Position numbers and translations under genes: made by a program. This document shows positions 49,107 through 59,287 of a stretch of DNA of 64,000 bases, in pieces (position 1 is the stretch's first letter; every line of letters starts with the position of its first letter). Under the pieces are notes generated by a model, which saw only the letters and a program-made list of their open reading frames with translations, was not told where the DNA came from and searched no databases. The stretch is taken from assembly GCF_001927285.1 (NCBI RefSeq), contig NZ_MSIG01000010.1, positions 115,295 to 179,294 of the forward strand, given 5' to 3'. The stretch comes from Mongoliimonas terrestris. Its GTDB lineage: Bacteria > Pseudomonadota > Alphaproteobacteria > Rhizobiales > Pleomorphomonadaceae.

Positions 49107-49220
49107 AGCGCTTTCCGACCTGACGAAATCGTCAGGTCGACAAGAAATCGCTCCAGATTCAATAACCTGGAGCATTCTCTCATCGATCAAGTCGTGCAAC
49201 TTGATCGGAGAATGCTCTAG
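49103..49220. repeat. 118-bp multi-hairpin palindromic element
   Basis: Bounded by CTAGAGC (49103-49109) and GCTCTAG (49214-49220). It contains an 11-bp perfect hairpin CGACCTGACGA/TCGTCAGGTCG (49116-49139), a second GCTCCAG/CTGGAGC (49150-49173), and a long one, GAGCATTCTC...GATCAAGT/ACTTGATC...GAGAATGCTC (49170-49217). GAGCATTCTC-type palindromes are a dispersed family in rhizobial relatives. Confidence 0.82.
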
Positions 49221-49238
49221 ACTCGGAGACCCCCGCCC

Positions 49239-50450
49239 ATGACCGACGCCAGACCGCAGGATCTTCTCGCCGGGGTGGTGCCGGACCCGGTCGGGACACC
49301 GGCGGAAGGGTTCGGCGTCTACCTGCACTGGCCGTTCTGCACGGCCAAGTGCCCCTATTGCGACTTCAACAGCCATGTGCGCCACCAGGCGGTGGACCAG
49401 GGCCGCTTCGCCGCCGCGCTCGTCAGCGAGATGGAGACCATGGGCCGGCTGACCCCGGGGCGGACGGTGACGAGCATCTTCCTCGGCGGCGGCACGCCTT
49501 CGCTGATGGATCCGGCGACGGTCCAGGCGGTGCTCGACGCGGTCGCCAGGATCTGGACCGTGGCCGGCGACGCGGAGGTGACCCTGGAGGCCAATCCGTC
49601 CAGCGTGGAGGCCGCGCGCTTCCGCGGCTATCGGGCGGCCGGGGTCAACCGGGTCTCGCTCGGCGTTCAGGCGATGAACGACGCGGACCTCCGCCTGCTC
49701 GGCCGGCTGCACGACACCGCCCAGGCCCGGGAGGCGATCGAGATCGCCCGCGCCACCTTCCCGCGCCTCTCCTTCGACCTGATCTACGCCCGGCCGGGGC
49801 AGACCGTGGAGGCCTGGACGGCGGAACTCGAGGCGGCGATCCGGCTCGCCGCCGACCACCTGTCGCTCTACCAGTTGACCATCGAGCCCGGCACCATGTT
49901 CGAGGCTCTGCACAAGGCCGGCCGGATCGCGGTGCCGGACCCGGACCTTGCCGCCGACCTCTTCGTCGCCACCCAGGCGATCACCGCTGCGGCCGGCCTG
50001 CCGGCCTATGAGATCTCCAACCACGCGGCACCAGGCGCGGAGAGCCGCCACAATCTGATCTATTGGCGCTATGGCGAATATGTGGGCATCGGCGCCGGCG
50101 CCCATGGCCGCATCGCTCTTCCGGGCGGGCGGAGCCGGCTCGCCACCTCCACCGAGCGGATGCCGGAGGCGTGGGCGACTCTGGTGGAGGCCCGCGGTCA
50201 TGGGGTCACCGCCGTGGAGGCCGTCGACGGGGTGAGCGCCGGTGACGAAATGCTGCTGATGGGGCTCCGGCTTCGCGAGGGCATCGACCCGATCCGCTTC
50301 GAGGCCCTGTCGGGACGGCCCTTCGACCCGGCCCGGATCGACGACCTCCTCTCCCACGGCATGATCGAGTTCCTGCCCGACGGCCGCCTGCGCGCCTCGT
50401 CCGACGGCTGGTTCGTGCTGGACGCCATCGTGGCGGATCTTGCCGCGTGA
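49239..50450 (+). CDS. hemW: HemW-like radical SAM protein (heme chaperone)
   Basis: 403 residues. The radical-SAM cluster motif is YLHWPFCTAKCPYCDFNSH (C-x3-C-x2-C), followed by SIFLGGGTPSLM and VSLGVQAMNDADLRLLGR. HemW proteins have long been misnamed oxygen-independent coproporphyrinogen oxidase; the family binds and hands on heme. The C-terminal HemN-like domain has YEISNHAAPGAESRHNLIYW. Follows rph-rdgB after a palindromic element. Confidence 0.92.
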   Translation: MTDARPQDLLAGVVPDPVGTPAEGFGVYLHWPFCTAKCPYCDFNSHVRHQAVDQGRFAAALVSEMETMGRLTPGRTVTSIFLGGGTPSLMDPATVQAVLDAVARIWTVAGDAEVTLEANPSSVEAARFRGYRAAGVNRVSLGVQAMNDADLRLLGRLHDTAQAREAIEIARATFPRLSFDLIYARPGQTVEAWTAELEAAIRLAADHLSLYQLTIEPGTMFEALHKAGRIAVPDPDLAADLFVATQAITAAAGLPAYEISNHAAPGAESRHNLIYWRYGEYVGIGAGAHGRIALPGGRSRLATSTERMPEAWATLVEARGHGVTAVEAVDGVSAGDEMLLMGLRLREGIDPIRFEALSGRPFDPARIDDLLSHGMIEFLPDGRLRASSDGWFVLDAIVADLAA

Positions 50451-50607
50451 CGCGGAACGCCGAGAGGGCCGCACGGACCGGGCTTGTGCCCGGTTCGGCT
50501 TGGACGGATCGGGGGGACCGGGTCAAGGAGGCGGCCCGGTCCGGCTGGACGACAGGGCCGCTCCGGGTGGGCTGGACAGATCGGGCGGACCTCTCCAGCC
50601 GGCCGGG

Positions 50608-51846
50608 TCAGAACCCCGTGAAGGCACGCGGTGCCGGGGCGACCAGCCGCGGCGCCCCGCCGGTGACCTCGTAGACGGCCAAACCGCGGTCGTTGGTGCC
50701 ATCCGCATTGAAGCGGAAGAGGCCGTTGACGCCGGAGATGAAACCTTCCGGGCTCGCGATGACCGACCGTTGGAAACGCTGGCTGCCCGCCGCCCGGACC
50801 AGCCCGGCGGCCAGCACCACGGCGTCGTAGGCCAGCGTGGCGGTCAGCGGCGGGGCCGACCCGAAGGCCGCCTGGTAACGGCTGGCGAAGCTCTGGAATC
50901 CGGCGATCTCCGGGGCCGGAAACCACCCCCCGGCAAGGGCGGCGTTGCCGTAGATGCCCGGATCGTTCCACTGTCCCGAGCCGATCATCCGGACGCGCCG
51001 GGTATCGACGCCGGCGGACTGCAGGGCCTGGGCGATCTGCGGCGCGCTGCCCGGCCCGTCCGGGATGAAGACCGCGTCGATCTGCGCGCGGTTGGCCGCG
51101 ACCGCCGACACCTTGGCGGAGAGGTCGGCGCTCGTGAACCGCTCCACCTGCACGATGCGGATGCCGTAGCGGGCCGCGGACTGGCGCAGCGCGGCTTCCG
51201 CCAGGGTGCCGTAGGCCCCGTCGGAGATGATGGCGGCGATGGAGCGGAGACCGGCACTGGACGCCTGGGCCATCATCTGGCGCACCTGGTCGTCAACCAG
51301 GAACCCCATCACGTAGACGCCCGACGAGGCGACGCTCGGATCCGACGAGAAGGAGAGCACCGGAACGTTCGCCTGCAGGGCGACCGGGCCGACGCCGCGC
51401 ACCTCCGCGGCGAACACCGGACCGAGGATCGCCTCCGCCCCCTCCGAGACGGCCGCGGTCGCCGCTGCCGCCGCGGTTTGCGGGGTACCGCCGGAATCCT
51501 TGACGAGAACCGTCAGGTCCGCACCGGTGAAATCGCGGATGCCGAGGTCGGCCGCGTTGCGCATGGAGCTCGCCAGCGAGGCCGCGTTCCCCTGGGCGGT
51601 GCGCGGCAGGAGCAGCGCCACCCGCACCGACCCGGTGCCGATCGTCTCGCCGGTCGGCACGATCGGTTGGGTGGAGAGCGGCGTCACCGGGCTGAACGAC
51701 CGGGACGGCACCGATGGCGAACAGCCCGCAAGGGCTGCCGCTCCCCCGCCGATCAGGGCCAGTGCGCCGCGCCGGGTCATCGTCCCATCGCCGGCCGCAT
51801 CCCTGGCGATCCGCCCGAGGGAACGCCTGTCGGTCTTGCCTGTCAT
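50608..51846 (-). CDS. LpoA-like lipoprotein / penicillin-binding protein activator, periplasmic-binding fold
   Basis: 412 residues with lipobox LAGC (Cys about 42). The mature protein is a type 1 periplasmic-binding fold: VRVALLLPRTAQGNAASLAS, EAILGPVFAAEVRGV, IAAIISDGAYGTLAEAALRQ, DAVFIPDGPGSAPQIAQAL. Enterobacterial LpoA activates PBP1A and also sits beside rsmI and yraN, which supports the call. The N-terminal TPR domain of LpoA is missing here. An internal ATG (51780) giving MTRRGALALIGGGAAALAGC is an equally plausible start. Confidence 0.82.
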   Translation of the reverse strand: MTGKTDRRSLGRIARDAAGDGTMTRRGALALIGGGAAALAGCSPSVPSRSFSPVTPLSTQPIVPTGETIGTGSVRVALLLPRTAQGNAASLASSMRNAADLGIRDFTGADLTVLVKDSGGTPQTAAAAATAAVSEGAEAILGPVFAAEVRGVGPVALQANVPVLSFSSDPSVASSGVYVMGFLVDDQVRQMMAQASSAGLRSIAAIISDGAYGTLAEAALRQSAARYGIRIVQVERFTSADLSAKVSAVAANRAQIDAVFIPDGPGSAPQIAQALQSAGVDTRRVRMIGSGQWNDPGIYGNAALAGGWFPAPEIAGFQSFASRYQAAFGSAPPLTATLAYDAVVLAAGLVRAAGSQRFQRSVIASPEGFISGVNGLFRFNADGTNDRGLAVYEVTGGAPRLVAPAPRAFTGF

Positions 51847-52166
51847 TGCCGCACCCGTCGCCGCTTATGTTGCACCTGCGCCTCTTCGACACGTGCATAG
51901 CAAAACCAGCGGCTGATTGCAGATAAGAATTTCCTCGACAGCGACCACCGTACGCCCTCATGTCACGCTTCACGGCGGACCGCTGGCGCCGGGGCGCCAA
52001 CCCCTGCAGGGGCGTGGCCGTGGAGGCCCCGGACAGGGGTGCCCGACCCCGCCGGTGCGGTCCCGCCTCCGAAGACGATCCGCCGCGCGCCCGTAACGGT
52101 GCCCTATCGACGACCCCGGCGCGTTTTGCGCCGACCCATACCGAACCGGAGTTGGTCTCTCCTGCC

Positions 52167-53132
52167 ATGTCGCGTACCGATCCCCCTTCGCCGGCCCCTT
52201 CGACCTATGCCATCGACGGTCAGATCACCCGGGCGCGCCCTGTCGAACCGGCGCTCTATGCGGTGTCGACGCCAATCGGCAATCTCGGCGACGTCACCTT
52301 GCGTGCGCTGGAGGTGCTGGCCGCCTCCGACCTGGTCGTCTGCGAGGACACCCGCGTCACCCGGACGCTCCTCGACCGCTATGCCATCCGCAAGCCGATG
52401 GCGGCCTATCACGATCACAACGCCGCCAGGGAACGGCCCCGCCTTCTCGCGATGCTGCGCGGCGGGAAGACGCTCGCCCTCGTGTCGGACGCCGGCACGC
52501 CGCTCGTCTCCGACCCGGGCTACAAGCTGGTGGAGGAAGCGCTTGCCGAAGGCCTGAAGGTGATACCCATTCCTGGCCCGTCCGCCATTCTGGCCGCCCT
52601 GGTTGCGGCCGGTCTGCCGACCGACGCGTTCGCCTTCCTGGGCTTCCTGCCGCCACGTTCGTCCGCCCGGCGCACCCGGCTCGCCGCCTTCGCGGCGCTT
52701 CCCGCTACGCTCGTCCTCTACGAGGCGCCGCACCGGGCAGCCGAGACGCTGGCCGACATGGCGGCGGTGCTCGGCCCCGGACGCCCCGGTGTGCTGGCCC
52801 GCGAACTGACCAAGCGCTTCGAGGAGATCCGCCGGGGTACCTTGGAGGCGCTCGCTGCCGGCGCGCTCGCCGATCCGCCGCGCGGCGAGATCGTTCTTCT
52901 GGCGGGCCCTCCCGCGGAGACGGAAACCGGCGACGATGATCTTGACGCGCTGCTCCGGGCGGCTCTGGAGACCCAGGGCCCGGGCCAGGCAGCCGCCGAG
53001 ATCGCCAAGGCTACGGGGCGACCGCGCAAGGAGGTGTATGCACGCGCCCGATCTCTCCGCGCGACGGGGGACGAGCCCGAGGCGTCCGGCGGAGCGCGGG
53101 ACGAACCGGACAACCCGGACCTGCCGTCGTGA
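52167..53132 (+). CDS. rsmI: 16S rRNA (cytidine-1402-2'-O)-methyltransferase
   Basis: 321 residues of the SAM-dependent tetrapyrrole-methylase fold: LYAVSTPIGNLGDVTLRALE, VCEDTRVTRTLLDRY, LVSDAGTPLVSDPGYKLVEE, VIPIPGPSAILAALVAAGLP and LYEAPHRAAETLADM. It modifies C1402 in the decoding centre. The ATG at 52167 matches the family start; upstream frame to 51960 is not convincing. Its stop overlaps yraN's GTG (GTGA). Confidence 0.95.
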   Translation: MSRTDPPSPAPSTYAIDGQITRARPVEPALYAVSTPIGNLGDVTLRALEVLAASDLVVCEDTRVTRTLLDRYAIRKPMAAYHDHNAARERPRLLAMLRGGKTLALVSDAGTPLVSDPGYKLVEEALAEGLKVIPIPGPSAILAALVAAGLPTDAFAFLGFLPPRSSARRTRLAAFAALPATLVLYEAPHRAAETLADMAAVLGPGRPGVLARELTKRFEEIRRGTLEALAAGALADPPRGEIVLLAGPPAETETGDDDLDALLRAALETQGPGQAAAEIAKATGRPRKEVYARARSLRATGDEPEASGGARDEPDNPDLPS

Positions 53133-53500
53133 CCGCTCACAAGCGGCGCCGCGCCTATCGGCGAGGGCTCCGCGCGGAAGCGCTTGCCGCCTGGTACCTG
53201 CGGCTCAAGGGCTACCGCATCATCGCCGAGCGCTACCGGACCAATGTGGGCGAGATCGACCTCGTCGCCCTTCGCGGCAAAGTGGTCGCCTTCGTGGAAG
53301 TGAAGGCGAGAGACGACGAGACGACGGCCGGCGAGGCCGTCACCGAAGCGGGGCAGCGGCGCATAGCGCGGGCGGCGGCCGTCTACCTGCAGCAGCACCA
53401 ACGCCTCGCCGGTTTCGAGAGAAGGTTCGATGTGATCGCCATCCTGCCCTGGCGGAGGCCCCGCCACCTCACGAACGCGTTCGACGAGCCTGGCCGCTGA
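53129..53500 (+). CDS. UPF0102 family YraN-like nuclease-fold protein
   Basis: 123 residues starting at GTG that overlaps the rsmI stop. Motifs are AEALAAWYLRLKGYRIIAER and VGEIDLVALRGKVVAFVEVK, the D...E-x-K pattern of the restriction-endonuclease-like fold. Biological role unproven. Neighbourhood with rsmI is widely conserved. Confidence 0.9.
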   Translation: MTAHKRRRAYRRGLRAEALAAWYLRLKGYRIIAERYRTNVGEIDLVALRGKVVAFVEVKARDDETTAGEAVTEAGQRRIARAAAVYLQQHQRLAGFERRFDVIAILPWRRPRHLTNAFDEPGR

Positions 53501-53575
53501 ACGGGGGAGCCGGCTGGACAATCCGGCCCCGACCGCGTCAGATGACGCTCCGTTTTCCGTCCCAAGGTGTCCCCG

Positions 53576-54517
53576 ATGCCGCTTTCCGTCGCCGTCCAGA
53601 TGGACCACATCGCCTCGATCCGGATCGCTGGCGATTCCACGTTCGCTCTTCTTCTGGAAGCCCAAAGGCGCGGCCACACGTTGTTCCACTACACGCCGGA
53701 TCGCCTGGCGCTGCGATCCGGCACCCTTGCCGCGGCGTTGGAGCCCCTCTCCGTCAAAGACGTGGCCGGAGCCCACTTCCACCTCGGCGACCCTCAAGAC
53801 ACCGATCTTTCCACGCTCGACGTGGTCCTGCTTCGGCAGGATCCACCGTTCGACATGGCTTATGTGACCACCACCCATCTTCTGGAGCGGATCCATCCGA
53901 AGACCCTCGTGGTCAACGACCCGGCGCATGTCCGCAACGCGCCGGAGAAGCTGTTCGTGATGGATTTCCCGCACTTGATGCCGGAAACCCTCATCACCCG
54001 CGACGGTGCCGCGGTCCGGGCATTCCGGAAGGAACACGGCGACATCGTCATGAAACCGCTCTACGGCAATGGCGGACAGGGCGTTTTCCGGGTGAAGCCG
54101 GAAGACGAGAATTTCGGGTCGCTGATGGACCTCTTCAGCACCCAGTTTCGCGAACCCTGGGTGATCCAGCGCTATCTGCCGGCCGTTCGGGCGGGCGACA
54201 AACGAATCATCCTGGTTGACGGCGTCTTCGCGGGCGCGGTCAACCGGGTCCCGGCGCCTGACGACCTGCGCTCCAACATGGTCCGGGGCGGCGCGGCGGA
54301 AACCACCGAACTCACCGATCGGGAGCGGGAGATCTGCGAGACGATCGGCCCGGAACTCCGCCGGCGCGGCCTCCTGTTCGTCGGCATCGACGTGATCGGC
54401 GGGTTTCTCACGGAGATCAACGTCACCTCCCCGACCGGACTGCGCGCCATCCGCCGGTTGGGCGGGCCGGACATCGCCGCCCTGATCTGGGACAGCATCG
54501 AGGCCAGGCGCGCCTGA
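53576..54517 (+). CDS. gshB: Glutathione synthetase
   Basis: 313 residues; ATP-grasp ligase adding glycine to gamma-glutamylcysteine. It has SVAVQMDHIASIRIAGDSTF at the N-terminus, LLRQDPPFDMAYVTTTHLLE, MKPLYGNGGQGVFRV and GIDVIGGFLTEINVTSPTGL. The ATG at 53576 fits the family start and has AAGGTG upstream; a GTG three codons earlier is possible. Confidence 0.96.
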   Translation: MPLSVAVQMDHIASIRIAGDSTFALLLEAQRRGHTLFHYTPDRLALRSGTLAAALEPLSVKDVAGAHFHLGDPQDTDLSTLDVVLLRQDPPFDMAYVTTTHLLERIHPKTLVVNDPAHVRNAPEKLFVMDFPHLMPETLITRDGAAVRAFRKEHGDIVMKPLYGNGGQGVFRVKPEDENFGSLMDLFSTQFREPWVIQRYLPAVRAGDKRIILVDGVFAGAVNRVPAPDDLRSNMVRGGAAETTELTDREREICETIGPELRRRGLLFVGIDVIGGFLTEINVTSPTGLRAIRRLGGPDIAALIWDSIEARRA

Positions 54518-54704
54518 CCGGGCCGCCGTGGTCTGGCGGCCACGGAGGAAGTGGACCGTGCAGGCAGGGAGAGCCGCAATTAGGGTAGGGATCCGCCAGA
54601 CCTGTTTCCACATGAGAACGCATTCCCCTGTTTTGTTCCGCTCTCGTTCTTGACTCAGATCGGCATTAACGTCAATACTCCTGATGGATCGGGAGTTGCG
54701 AAAA

Positions 54705-56243
54705 ATGGTGACGCGAGTTCGAACGGTGTCGTTCCAGGGGGTCGAGGTCACGCCCGTGGACGTGCAGGTCCACATGGCGCCGGGCGGCCCGACATTCACG
54801 GTCGTCGGGCTTGGCGACAAGGCAGTTGCCGAAAGCCGCGAGCGGATCCGGGCGGCGCTCACCGCATCGGGGCTCGCTCTGCCGGCGCGGCGGATCACGG
54901 TGAATCTCGCCCCGGCGGATCTGCCCAAGGAGGGGTCTCACTTCGACCTTCCGATCGCGCTTGCCCTGATGGCCGCCATGGGTGCGATCCCGGCGGAGGA
55001 TCTGGAGGACTATGTGGTCCTCGGGGAACTGGCCCTCGACGGCACCATCTCGCCGGTCTCGGGAACCCTGCCCGCGGCAATCGGCGCGAACGCGGAAGGG
55101 CGCGGGATTCTCTGCCCGAAGGCTTGCGGCGGGGAAGCCGCCTGGGCCGATCCGGACATGTCGGTGCTCGCGCCCTTCAGCCTGATCGCCCTCGCCAATC
55201 ATTTCCGCGGCATTCAGCCCCTGTCACGCCCGGAACCGCGGACCGCCGATGCCACCACGCCACTGCCGGACCTTCAGGAGGTCAAGGGCCAGGAGAGTGC
55301 CAAGCGTGCCTTGGAGGTGGCGGCGGCTGGCGGTCACTCAATGCTGATGACCGGGCCGCCCGGGGCCGGCAAGTCCATGCTGGCCGCACGGATACCATCC
55401 CTCTTGCCGCCCCTCACGGCCCGGGAACTCCTGGAGATCTCCATGATCGCGTCTGTGGCCGGCACCTTGACCGACGGGCGGCTGTCGGCGCGCCGCCCCT
55501 TCCGCTCACCGCATCACTCCGCGTCCATGGCGGCCCTGGTCGGTGGTGGCTTGAGGGCGCGCCCCGGGGAGATCTCGCTTGCCCATCATGGCGTGCTGTT
55601 CCTCGACGAACTGCCGGAGTTCCAGCCGCAGGTGCTGGACGCGCTCCGCCAGCCGCTGGAGACGGGCGATGTGGTGATCGCCCGGGCGAACGCACGCGTC
55701 ACCTATCCGGCCCGTTTTCAGCTGGTGGCGGCCATGAACCCGTGCCGGTGTGGCATGGCGGGAACGCCCGGTCACACCTGCCGGCGGGGAACACGGTGCG
55801 CGACGGACTATGTGGGTCGTCTGTCCGGGCCGCTTCTTGACCGTTTCGATCTGCGGATCGACCTGCCGGCGGTCTCCGCCGCCGACATGATCGCTCCGTC
55901 ACGATCCGGGGAGAATTCGGCAGCCGTGGCGAGCCGGGTGGCGGCCGCCCGCGCGATCCAGTCTGCGCGGTATGCGGACCTCGGGCGACCCGATGTGGGC
56001 ACCAACGCGGCCGCGCCGGCCGCCCTTCTGGAAACGGTCGCCCGGCCGAACGCGGCCGGGCTGAAGATGCTGCAGGACGCCGCCGAGGTGCTGCGTCTGT
56101 CGGGGCGCGGCTACCACCGGGTCATCCGGGTGGCGCGCACGCTCGCCGATCTGGACGGCGTGGATCAGGTCGGCCGGATCCACGTCGCGGAGGCACTGGC
56201 CTACCGGTCCTCGGAGGAGTTGAACGGTGCTCGCGCGGCTTGA
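54705..56243 (+). CDS. ComM/YifB-type Mg-chelatase-like AAA+ ATPase
   Basis: 512 residues. The N-terminal Lon-protease-like domain has VEVTPVDVQVHMAPGGPTFT and VVGLGDKAVAESRERIRAAL. Walker A is TGPPGAGKSMLAARI, Walker B LFLDELPEF. A Cys pattern C-x2-C-x10-C (CRCGMAGTPGHTC) and C-terminal winged region with LSGRGYHRVIRVARTLADLD follow. ComM is a helicase for branch migration during natural transformation. An in-frame ATG at 54684 exists; the one at 54705 starts MVTRVRTVSFQGVEV as in the family. Confidence 0.93.
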   Translation: MVTRVRTVSFQGVEVTPVDVQVHMAPGGPTFTVVGLGDKAVAESRERIRAALTASGLALPARRITVNLAPADLPKEGSHFDLPIALALMAAMGAIPAEDLEDYVVLGELALDGTISPVSGTLPAAIGANAEGRGILCPKACGGEAAWADPDMSVLAPFSLIALANHFRGIQPLSRPEPRTADATTPLPDLQEVKGQESAKRALEVAAAGGHSMLMTGPPGAGKSMLAARIPSLLPPLTARELLEISMIASVAGTLTDGRLSARRPFRSPHHSASMAALVGGGLRARPGEISLAHHGVLFLDELPEFQPQVLDALRQPLETGDVVIARANARVTYPARFQLVAAMNPCRCGMAGTPGHTCRRGTRCATDYVGRLSGPLLDRFDLRIDLPAVSAADMIAPSRSGENSAAVASRVAAARAIQSARYADLGRPDVGTNAAAPAALLETVARPNAAGLKMLQDAAEVLRLSGRGYHRVIRVARTLADLDGVDQVGRIHVAEALAYRSSEELNGARAA

Positions 56244-56469
56244 TTCCGGACCATCGACATGGCCTCTCGTGTCCGCGACAACGGTTTGGCAAGGCTTGAC
56301 GCCTAGCCTCGGTCGCGCGGGAGCGCCCGACCGTGTACCGGACCGTCATCGCTGTTCCGACCCGCCGTCCGGCGGCGCTCGGCGGCTGCGAGCAGGTGGG
56401 GGACCGGGAGCGCTCGCCGCTGTCGTGGCGCGGCCAAGGACTGGACGCGACGACCCTTTGCGGACGCCG

Positions 56470-59130
56470 ATGAAACAGATCACACCCGTGCGCCCACCGG
56501 CTGCGACCGGCCGTCCAAGCCAAGGCACCCGCGCATCGACGCGGCGAACGCCGCTCGATGCCGGCATGCCGTCCAGCCGCGGGCGCGTCTCCGACCCGCG
56601 GTCCGCGGTCGCGCTCGCGGCCGGGGCGGCCGGGGCGGTCTTTTGCCTGGCGCTTCTGGTCGCCCTTCTGCGTTCCGGCGGGCCGGTCCCGGCCGCTCTT
56701 GCGGGTGCGGCGACCCTTTGCGCCATCGCCGCCACGGTGATCGGGGCACGCCGGAGCACCGTCGCGCCGGCGGCGGATGGCACGGCAGGACGCCCTCTCG
56801 CCGAAGCCGCCCACGACGAGGCCTGGGGCCTCCGGGACCGGCTGGTCCAGTTGGACGAAGTGCTGGACGGATCGGGCGATCTGGTGATCCGGACCGATTC
56901 GGAAGACCGCGTCTCGTTTGTGAGCCGGGCCTTGGCCGACCTCTTGGGCGAAACGCCGTCACGGCTCGTCGGCCAGCCGTTCTGGCGGCTGGCGGCGGAC
57001 CTGCCCCGCGCCGACGCGCCGCCGGCCCTGGTCTCGGCGGCCGACCCTGCCGACCCGGGCCTCATCCCTGCCGACGATGGCTGGGCCGGTATCCGCGCCC
57101 GTCTCACGGACGTTCTCAGCCTCTTCGCCGCCGACACGCCGGACGGTGCCGCACGCGATGGAGCGACGGCGGCCGGCGCGCTGTCGACGACGGAGGCGAC
57201 CGGGCCCGCGGCGCGTCCGGGGTGGTTGACCGGTGACCTCCCGCTTCGTTTCCCGGACGGGGTGCGATGGTTCACCTTCACCGACCGGGCGATCGCCAAG
57301 AACGGTGTCTTCGCCGGCATCCAGACGGTCGGTCGGGACATCACCGCCCGCAAGGCGGTGGAGGACGCGCTCGCGGAGGCGCGAGACCTTGCCGAGGCGG
57401 CGAGCGCGGCCAAGTCGCGCTTTCTGGCCATGGTGAGCCATGAGATCCGGACGCCGCTGAACGGCGTCCTCGGCATGACCGGCCTTCTGCTGCAGACCAG
57501 CCTGACGGCGGAGCAGCGGACCTATGTGCGCGCGGTGGAGACGTCCGGCGAGGCGTTGTTGCTCCTGATCGAAGATCTTCTCGACTTCGCGAAGATCGAA
57601 GCCGGCCGGATCGACCTGCAGGAGCGACCGATCCCCCTCGGCGAGACGATCGAGGAACTGGCCGAACTTCTTGCCCCACGGGCATCGGCCAAGGGCATCG
57701 AACTTGCTGTCTACGTGGATCCGGCTCTGCCGCAGACCGTGCACGCGGACCCGATCCGGCTGAAACAGGTGTTGTTCAATCTCGCCGGCAACGGTGTGAA
57801 GTTCACTGCCGAAGGGGGCGTGGCGATCGAGGTGCTGCCGGCGGGCCGCATGGGGAGCGACGGGACGGTGCCGGTCGTCTTCCTGGTCCGGGACACCGGC
57901 ATCGGCATCGCACCGGCCGATGCGGAGCGCATCTTCGGCGAGTTCGAGCAGGCGAGCCCGGGGCCGTCGCGCAGCCACGGCGGGACGGGCCTCGGACTTG
58001 CCATCGCCCGCCGCCTCGTTCGCCTGATGGGTGGCGACATCCACCTGGATACGGCGCCGGGCGCCGGTGCCTGCTTCTCCTTCACGATCCGCCTCCGCGC
58101 GGACATCCCGGCGCGCGGAGAAGCCGAAGCCGACGCGACCGAGGCGACGAAACCAGAGGACGGGGACGCGGCGGTGGAGAGCGGTCCGGCCGAGGCCACC
58201 ACCGGCGCCCGCGCCGCCCAGGCGCTGCTGGCGGCCCGCCTCGGTCAGGGCGCCGGCGCGGCGGTCCCGTCGCCGGCCCTCACGGCCGCCTCCAGCATGC
58301 GGCCCTTCGCCGATCGGCGCTTCCTGGTCGTCTCCCATGCCCTGGTGGAAGGGCCGCTGGTGGTGCGCCGCCTGTTTGACCTCGGTGCCGACGTGGACCT
58401 CGTCAGCCAGCGGGACTTGGAAAGTCAACTGGCGGGCGGTGCCCGGCCGGATGCCGTGCTCCTCGACGCCAGCGCGGGCGACCCGTTCGCCATCCTGGAT
58501 CGGATCCGGGCCACGACCGATGCGCCGGTCGGCATCCTGATCGAGCCGCGCCAGCGCCCGCTGTTGCCGGACTTGCAGGCCGCCGGCGTCGACGCCTATC
58601 TGGTCAAGCCCGTCCGGGCGCGGACCCTGCAGGCGAGCGTGCGGGCGCTCCTCGGCGAACGCGCCTTCGACTCCGATGCGGCCGACAACCCGGTGGATGT
58701 CGCCGCCGCGGCGCCCTCCCCGGACCGGTCCCAACTGGTGCTCCTCTGCGACGACAACGACATCAACCTCCTGCTCGGTCGCGGCATCCTGGAAAAGATC
58801 GGCCACCGGGTCCTGGTCGCGGAGGACGGACGTCGGGCCGTCGCCGCCGTGGAGGCACGGATCGCCACACCGGACGAGGACCCCATCGACACCATCCTGA
58901 TGGATCTCCACATGCCGGAGGTGGATGGGATCGAGGCCAGCCGCCGGATCCGGGCCGCCTACGCGGCAGCCGACCGTCCGCAACCCCGGATCGTCGCGCT
59001 GACGGCTGACATGAGCGCCGAGACGCGCCGCAACTGCGAACCGGGATTGTTCGACGGCTGGCTTTCCAAGCCGCTGATGCCGGACGCCCTGCAGCCGGCC
59101 CTTGCCGCCGAACGGACCGCGCCGTCGTGA
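56470..59130 (+). CDS. Hybrid sensor histidine kinase / response regulator
   Basis: 886 residues. Two N-terminal hydrophobic helices (about 46-93), a PAS region (about 130-295, ending FAGIQTVGRDITARKAVEDA), and a HisKA domain with SHEIRTPLNGVLGM. The ATPase domain has NLAGNGVKFT, DTGIGIAP and GGTGLGLAIARRLVRLMGGD. A degenerate receiver follows (about 610-730, lone Asp in VLLDASAG), then a full receiver (about 755-880, CDDNDIN, LMDLHMPEVDG, ALTAD, KPL). It probably relays phosphate to an unlinked phosphotransfer protein. The input signal is unknown. Confidence 0.92.
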   Translation: MKQITPVRPPAATGRPSQGTRASTRRTPLDAGMPSSRGRVSDPRSAVALAAGAAGAVFCLALLVALLRSGGPVPAALAGAATLCAIAATVIGARRSTVAPAADGTAGRPLAEAAHDEAWGLRDRLVQLDEVLDGSGDLVIRTDSEDRVSFVSRALADLLGETPSRLVGQPFWRLAADLPRADAPPALVSAADPADPGLIPADDGWAGIRARLTDVLSLFAADTPDGAARDGATAAGALSTTEATGPAARPGWLTGDLPLRFPDGVRWFTFTDRAIAKNGVFAGIQTVGRDITARKAVEDALAEARDLAEAASAAKSRFLAMVSHEIRTPLNGVLGMTGLLLQTSLTAEQRTYVRAVETSGEALLLLIEDLLDFAKIEAGRIDLQERPIPLGETIEELAELLAPRASAKGIELAVYVDPALPQTVHADPIRLKQVLFNLAGNGVKFTAEGGVAIEVLPAGRMGSDGTVPVVFLVRDTGIGIAPADAERIFGEFEQASPGPSRSHGGTGLGLAIARRLVRLMGGDIHLDTAPGAGACFSFTIRLRADIPARGEAEADATEATKPEDGDAAVESGPAEATTGARAAQALLAARLGQGAGAAVPSPALTAASSMRPFADRRFLVVSHALVEGPLVVRRLFDLGADVDLVSQRDLESQLAGGARPDAVLLDASAGDPFAILDRIRATTDAPVGILIEPRQRPLLPDLQAAGVDAYLVKPVRARTLQASVRALLGERAFDSDAADNPVDVAAAAPSPDRSQLVLLCDDNDINLLLGRGILEKIGHRVLVAEDGRRAVAAVEARIATPDEDPIDTILMDLHMPEVDGIEASRRIRAAYAAADRPQPRIVALTADMSAETRRNCEPGLFDGWLSKPLMPDALQPALAAERTAPS

Positions 59131-59287
59131 TGGAGCCGGTCCGGCGCCCGGCATGCCGGATGCATCGGGGCGCGGATGCGCTCACGCGCGGCCGGCACGG
59201 CACCCCCCAACCGGGTCCGGTCTCATCCGGCCTTCCGCCCGGCGCCGGGCTGGCCTAGGGTTTCGGCGCCCTGTTCGGAGAGAGCCC

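Noticed and set aside
54520..54545. Terminator after gshB
   Set aside because: GGCCGCC/GGCGGCC pairs but is short and has no T-run.
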